In this document: one piece after another, positions 61,312 to 64,000 of the stretch
Layout: every line of letters starts with the position of its first letter
How positions within the stretch are numbered: position 1 is the first letter of the stretch
NCBI RefSeq assembly: GCF_018619435.1
Contig: NZ_JAHFZF010000011.1
Span: 1 to 64,000, forward strand
Direction of reading: 5' to 3'
Origin: Rhodoferax sp. U11-2br
Lineage (GTDB): Bacteria; Pseudomonadota; Gammaproteobacteria; Burkholderiales; Burkholderiaceae_C
DNA: 64,000 nucleotides
Translations under genes and position numbers: made by a program
Notes under the pieces: generated by a model
The model's input: only the letters and a program-made list of their open reading frames with translations
What the model was told of the DNA's origin: nothing
Databases searched by the model: none

Positions 61312-62262
61312 TCAGACTTTTTTGCTACTGATGAGTTTAGATTCTGGTTTGGGTGGGCTCAAGGCCACCCCCGCTGCGGTTTTGAGCGCATGGGTCAGCG
61401 CATCGAGCACCGCCGAGTTGAGGTTCCAGCAATGCCAGTACAGCGCGACCGGCAGGCGATGGCCGGGCATCAGATCGATCAGGCTGCCGTTTTTGAGGTG
61501 CTCGGCCACCTTGAGCTCCGGCAAGACACTGACACCCCAGCCCGCCAGCACCGCACGCAACTGGCCCTCGGAGCTGGGCACATACATCTGACTCAGCGAC
61601 ACCTGGCGCAGACCACAGGCGCTGGCGACAAACTCGGCCTGCAGGTCGTCCTTGCGGTTGAAGGCGATGAAAGGCAGGCGACTGAAATTGTGGGGGCTCA
61701 GGCCATGCGGGCAACGTGCTGCGGCAAAACCGGGCTCGGCCACCGCCACATAGGCCATGGTGCCCAGTGGCTCCACCTTGCAGCTGCGCAGGGCCGCACG
61801 CAGGGTCGTCACACAGCCCAGCACGCGCCCCTCACGCAGCCACTCGAAGGTGAAATCCTGGTCGTCGGTGATGATCTCCAGGCCCAGGCCCTGGTGCGCC
61901 AGCGGACTCAGCGCGGGCAGGGTCCAGGTGGCAATGCTGTCGGCGTTGATGGCAATCGAGATGCGCTCGTCTTCACCCGCCGCACCAGCAGCGCCGGGCG
62001 AGAGGTCCTTGAGGTCACGCTCCAGATCGGCGCGCAGCAGGCGCATCTGCATCGCGTGTTTGAGCAGCAGGCGCCCGGCCTGGGTGGCTTTGAGCGGGCG
62101 GCTGCGCACAATCAGCACAGTGCCGACCTGCACCTCGAGGGAACGCAGACGCTGGGACACCGCCGACTGGGTGATTGACAAACGCACTGCCGCACGCTCA
62201 AAACCACCCTCTTCCACAATGGCCGCGAGGCATTCCAGGGCAGCAGGATCAAAAGTACTCAT
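61312..62262 (-). CDS. argP: LysR-family regulator, ArgP type
   Basis: 316 residues. FDPAALECLAAIVEEGGFERAAVRLSITQSAVSQRLRSLEVQVGTVLIVRSRP is the ArgP-like N-terminus (AxRL...ITQSAVSQRL), with a usual LysR substrate-binding domain behind it. ArgP/LysG regulators respond to Lys and Arg and control amino-acid exporters and related genes. Here it is divergent from dadA over 90 bases, so dadA is a likely target. Confidence 0.9.
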   Translation of the reverse strand: MSTFDPAALECLAAIVEEGGFERAAVRLSITQSAVSQRLRSLEVQVGTVLIVRSRPLKATQAGRLLLKHAMQMRLLRADLERDLKDLSPGAAGAAGEDERISIAINADSIATWTLPALSPLAHQGLGLEIITDDQDFTFEWLREGRVLGCVTTLRAALRSCKVEPLGTMAYVAVAEPGFAAARCPHGLSPHNFSRLPFIAFNRKDDLQAEFVASACGLRQVSLSQMYVPSSEGQLRAVLAGWGVSVLPELKVAEHLKNGSLIDLMPGHRLPVALYWHCWNLNSAVLDALTHALKTAAGVALSPPKPESKLISSKKV

Positions 62263-62352
62263 GGGGCATTAGTGAATAAGGGTTGCTAATGAATTCTGGA
62301 TAAGTTTAATCCTGCCAAAAGCGGCCCATGATCTCGCGGACACTCTCGGCCC

Positions 62353-63681
62353 ATGAAAATCACAATCCTCGGCGCCGGCATCATCGGCATCAGCACCGCC
62401 TGGCACCTGCTGGAACGCGGCCACCAAGTCACCGTCATCGACCGTCAGCCCGACGCCTCGATGGAGGCCAGTTTTGCCAATGCGGCACAAATCTCGGTCA
62501 GTTATTGCGAGCCCTGGGCCAATCGGGACACCCCGATCAAAGCGCTGAAATGGATGCTCAGCAAGGAAGCGCCGCTGCTGTTTCGCCCGCGCCTGAGCTG
62601 GCAACAATGGCGCTGGAGCCTGCTGTTCCTGAGCCAATGCCATGACCGTGCTTTTGAGCGCAATGTGCAACAACTCGTCTCCCTGGGCGCCTACAGCCAC
62701 GCCGCGTTCAAGGATCTGGTGCAGACCACCGGCATCGAGTACCAACGCCTGGAAAAAGGCATTGCCCACTATTACACCGAGCAGAAGTCCTTTGACAGCG
62801 CAGGCGAGGCCGCCGCGCTGATGGCCCGCTACGGTGTGGCACGCCGGGTGGTGGACCGCGCCGAGCTGCTGCGCATTGAACCCGCGCTGACCCCATTTGC
62901 CGAGCAGATTGTGGGCGGCACCTACACCCCCAGCGACGAATCGGGAGATGCTTTTGTCTTCACCCAGGCCTTGGCCAAGCTCTGTGCGGCGCGGGGTGCC
63001 GAGTTTTTGTACAGCCACGACATCGTGGCCCTCAACAGCACCGGCGGCGCTATTGATTCTGTAACAATCAAGCCAGTATCCACGGGGGCCAAGGGCCACA
63101 AAGGCGCACAAAAAGCGCGCCAGATCAAAGCCGACCATGTGGTGGTGGCCTGCGGCGCCTACAGCGCACCGCTGCTGCGCACGGTGGGGGTGGACTTGCC
63201 GATCTACCCGGGCAAGGGTTACAGCGCAACCTTCAAGCTGCTGCGCCCGGAACAGGCGCCCCAGGTCTCGATGATTGATGACGCCAAGAAAATCGCCATG
63301 AGCCGCCTGGGCAACCAGTTGCGTGTGGCGGGCACCATCGAGGTCGGTGACTACGACCTGACCTTGGACTCGCCGGTGGCGCGTGCACGCTGCCGCATGT
63401 TGTCCAACCGCATTGAGCAGGTCATGCCCGGCGTGTGCGACACCCGCACACCCGAAGACGGTGGCGACCCGGCTTATTGGGCTGGTCTGCGCCCGGCCAC
63501 ACCCACCAACATCCCCTACATCGGCAAAACACCGGTGGGCAAGCTGTGGGTCAACGCCGGTCACGGCACCCTGGGCTGGACCCATGGCGCCGGTTCGGGC
63601 AAGGCGCTGGCCGAGCTGATCTGCGGTCAGCAGCCTGAGATGGCCTTCAACTGCTACGGTTTTCCGCGAAAAACCGCTTGA
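62353..63681 (+). CDS. dadA: D-amino acid dehydrogenase
   Basis: 442 residues. The FAD-binding start MKITILGAGIIGISTAWHLLERGHQVTVIDR and the DadA blocks ASFANAAQISVSYCEPWANRD, GGTYTPSDESGDAFVFTQAL and the C-terminal GLRPATPTNIPYIGKTPVGKLWVNAGHGTLGWTHGAGSGKAL are intact. It oxidises D-amino acids to keto acids with electrons to quinone, at the membrane. An insert near AIDSVTIKPVSTGAKGHKG (about residues 234-252) contains sequence resembling the palindromic repeats (63049-63082). Confidence 0.95.
   Translation: MKITILGAGIIGISTAWHLLERGHQVTVIDRQPDASMEASFANAAQISVSYCEPWANRDTPIKALKWMLSKEAPLLFRPRLSWQQWRWSLLFLSQCHDRAFERNVQQLVSLGAYSHAAFKDLVQTTGIEYQRLEKGIAHYYTEQKSFDSAGEAAALMARYGVARRVVDRAELLRIEPALTPFAEQIVGGTYTPSDESGDAFVFTQALAKLCAARGAEFLYSHDIVALNSTGGAIDSVTIKPVSTGAKGHKGAQKARQIKADHVVVACGAYSAPLLRTVGVDLPIYPGKGYSATFKLLRPEQAPQVSMIDDAKKIAMSRLGNQLRVAGTIEVGDYDLTLDSPVARARCRMLSNRIEQVMPGVCDTRTPEDGGDPAYWAGLRPATPTNIPYIGKTPVGKLWVNAGHGTLGWTHGAGSGKALAELICGQQPEMAFNCYGFPRKTA
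63049..63082 (+). repeat. Possible palindromic repeat remnant inside dadA
   Basis: GCTATTGATTCTGTAACAAT then CAAGCCAGTATCC. The AGCCAGTAT block is shared with the copy at the EamA 3' end (7828-7836). It coincides with a segment of DadA that looks inserted relative to the family. Weak. Confidence 0.3.
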
Positions 63682-63759
63682 TAGCGGGTTTTTCCCAGCC
63701 TATTTGGGCTTTAGAAACCCAAAGGCTTGCGCAAAATGCGCGTCATGACCGGAGGTTCC

Positions 63760-64000
63760 ATGACGCTGCAATACCAACTCAAAGAAGGCAATTACCACCT
63801 GTATGACCTGAGCTCGCCCGCCAGCCGGGTCACAGGGGAACACCGCCTGCGCCTGAAGTCCGACACGGTGGCGATCGCGTTTGAGGCCAGCACCGGGGCC
63901 CTGCGCGAACACGGCAGCCCGAACCGCATCCACTCCTGGGCCAACAACACCCGTCGACGCCTGCGTGCCTCAGGGGCGCTAGACAAGGCCAACGACATCG
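63760..64000 (+). CDS. Hypothetical protein, cut by the window end
   Basis: An open frame of 80 codons runs off the end: MTLQYQLKEGNYHLYDLSSP, ASRVTGEHRLRLKSDTVAIA, then basic residues including NNTRRRLRASG. GGAGG lies four bases before the ATG; an in-frame ATG at 63736 is an alternative start. Not recognised; no domain is evident in the visible part. Confidence 0.6.
   Translation, partial: MTLQYQLKEGNYHLYDLSSPASRVTGEHRLRLKSDTVAIAFEASTGALREHGSPNRIHSWANNTRRRLRASGALDKANDI

Overview
This is a GC-rich, gene-dense chromosomal segment from a betaproteobacterium, most likely a member of the Comamonadaceae close to Rhodoferax/Albidiferax. The evidence is protein content and gene order (tsaB-rimI-uracil-DNA glycosylase, purE-purK-tsaC), coding style, and a family of short palindromic repeats built on AGCCCTT...AAGGGCT that fills many intergenic gaps and also lies inside several genes. 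The assignment rests on recognition, not on a database search. No tRNA, rRNA, CRISPR array, transposase or integrase was seen.

Layout. 1-7.9 kb: a ribbon-helix-helix protein, a PAS protein, the thioredoxin/TPR chaperone cnoX, purE-purK-tsaC, a SemiSWEET transporter, PBP4-type dacB and an EamA exporter. 7.9-13.2 kb: a compositionally different two-gene insertion encoding an AAA_14/DUF4143 ATPase and a 1367-residue NACHT-like NTPase with a C-terminal PD-(D/E)xK nuclease-like domain. This is the best candidate for an undescribed conflict or defence system. 13.3-23.8 kb: tsaB, rimI, a glycosylase-like protein with altered motifs, a CDF metal exporter, pyrF, a chemoreceptor, a PstS-like binding protein coupled to a GGDEF/EAL protein, and srkA. 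24-31.5 kb: a tight GMC oxidoreductase / ATP-grasp / SerC-type aminotransferase operon, flaG, an M19 dipeptidase and a NodIJ-type ABC exporter. 31.6-35.8 kb: a six-gene operon (HMA2-like protein, ferritin-like protein, three small membrane-associated proteins, unusual P1B-type ATPase) downstream of an FNR/ANR-like box. 36-39.5 kb: purT, a three-lipoprotein operon (CsgG-like, DUF4810, DUF799), then a decayed second copy of the purT 3' end. 39.5-49.2 kb: amn, satP, gshA and a complete oppABCDF operon. 49.2-64 kb: an M14 carboxypeptidase, an M48 lipoprotein, dbpA, an aldo-keto reductase, a multi-PAS diguanylate cyclase, a universal stress protein, a LysE exporter next to a YafY/WYL regulator, TetR, an ArgP-type LysR regulator divergent from dadA, and a gene cut by the window end.

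Themes. Most genes are housekeeping: purine and pyrimidine synthesis, t6A modification of tRNA, glutathione and peptide uptake. Two c-di-GMP proteins, a chemoreceptor, FlaG and a small motility-like protein point to a motile, environmentally responsive cell. The accessory material is the NACHT/AAA_14 pair, the HMA2/P-ATPase operon and the GMC/ATP-grasp/SerC cassette. Two DNA-level oddities stand out: the purT relic bracketing the lipoprotein operon, and a pair of inverted hairpins near 54 kb whose stems differ while their inner sequence is conserved.
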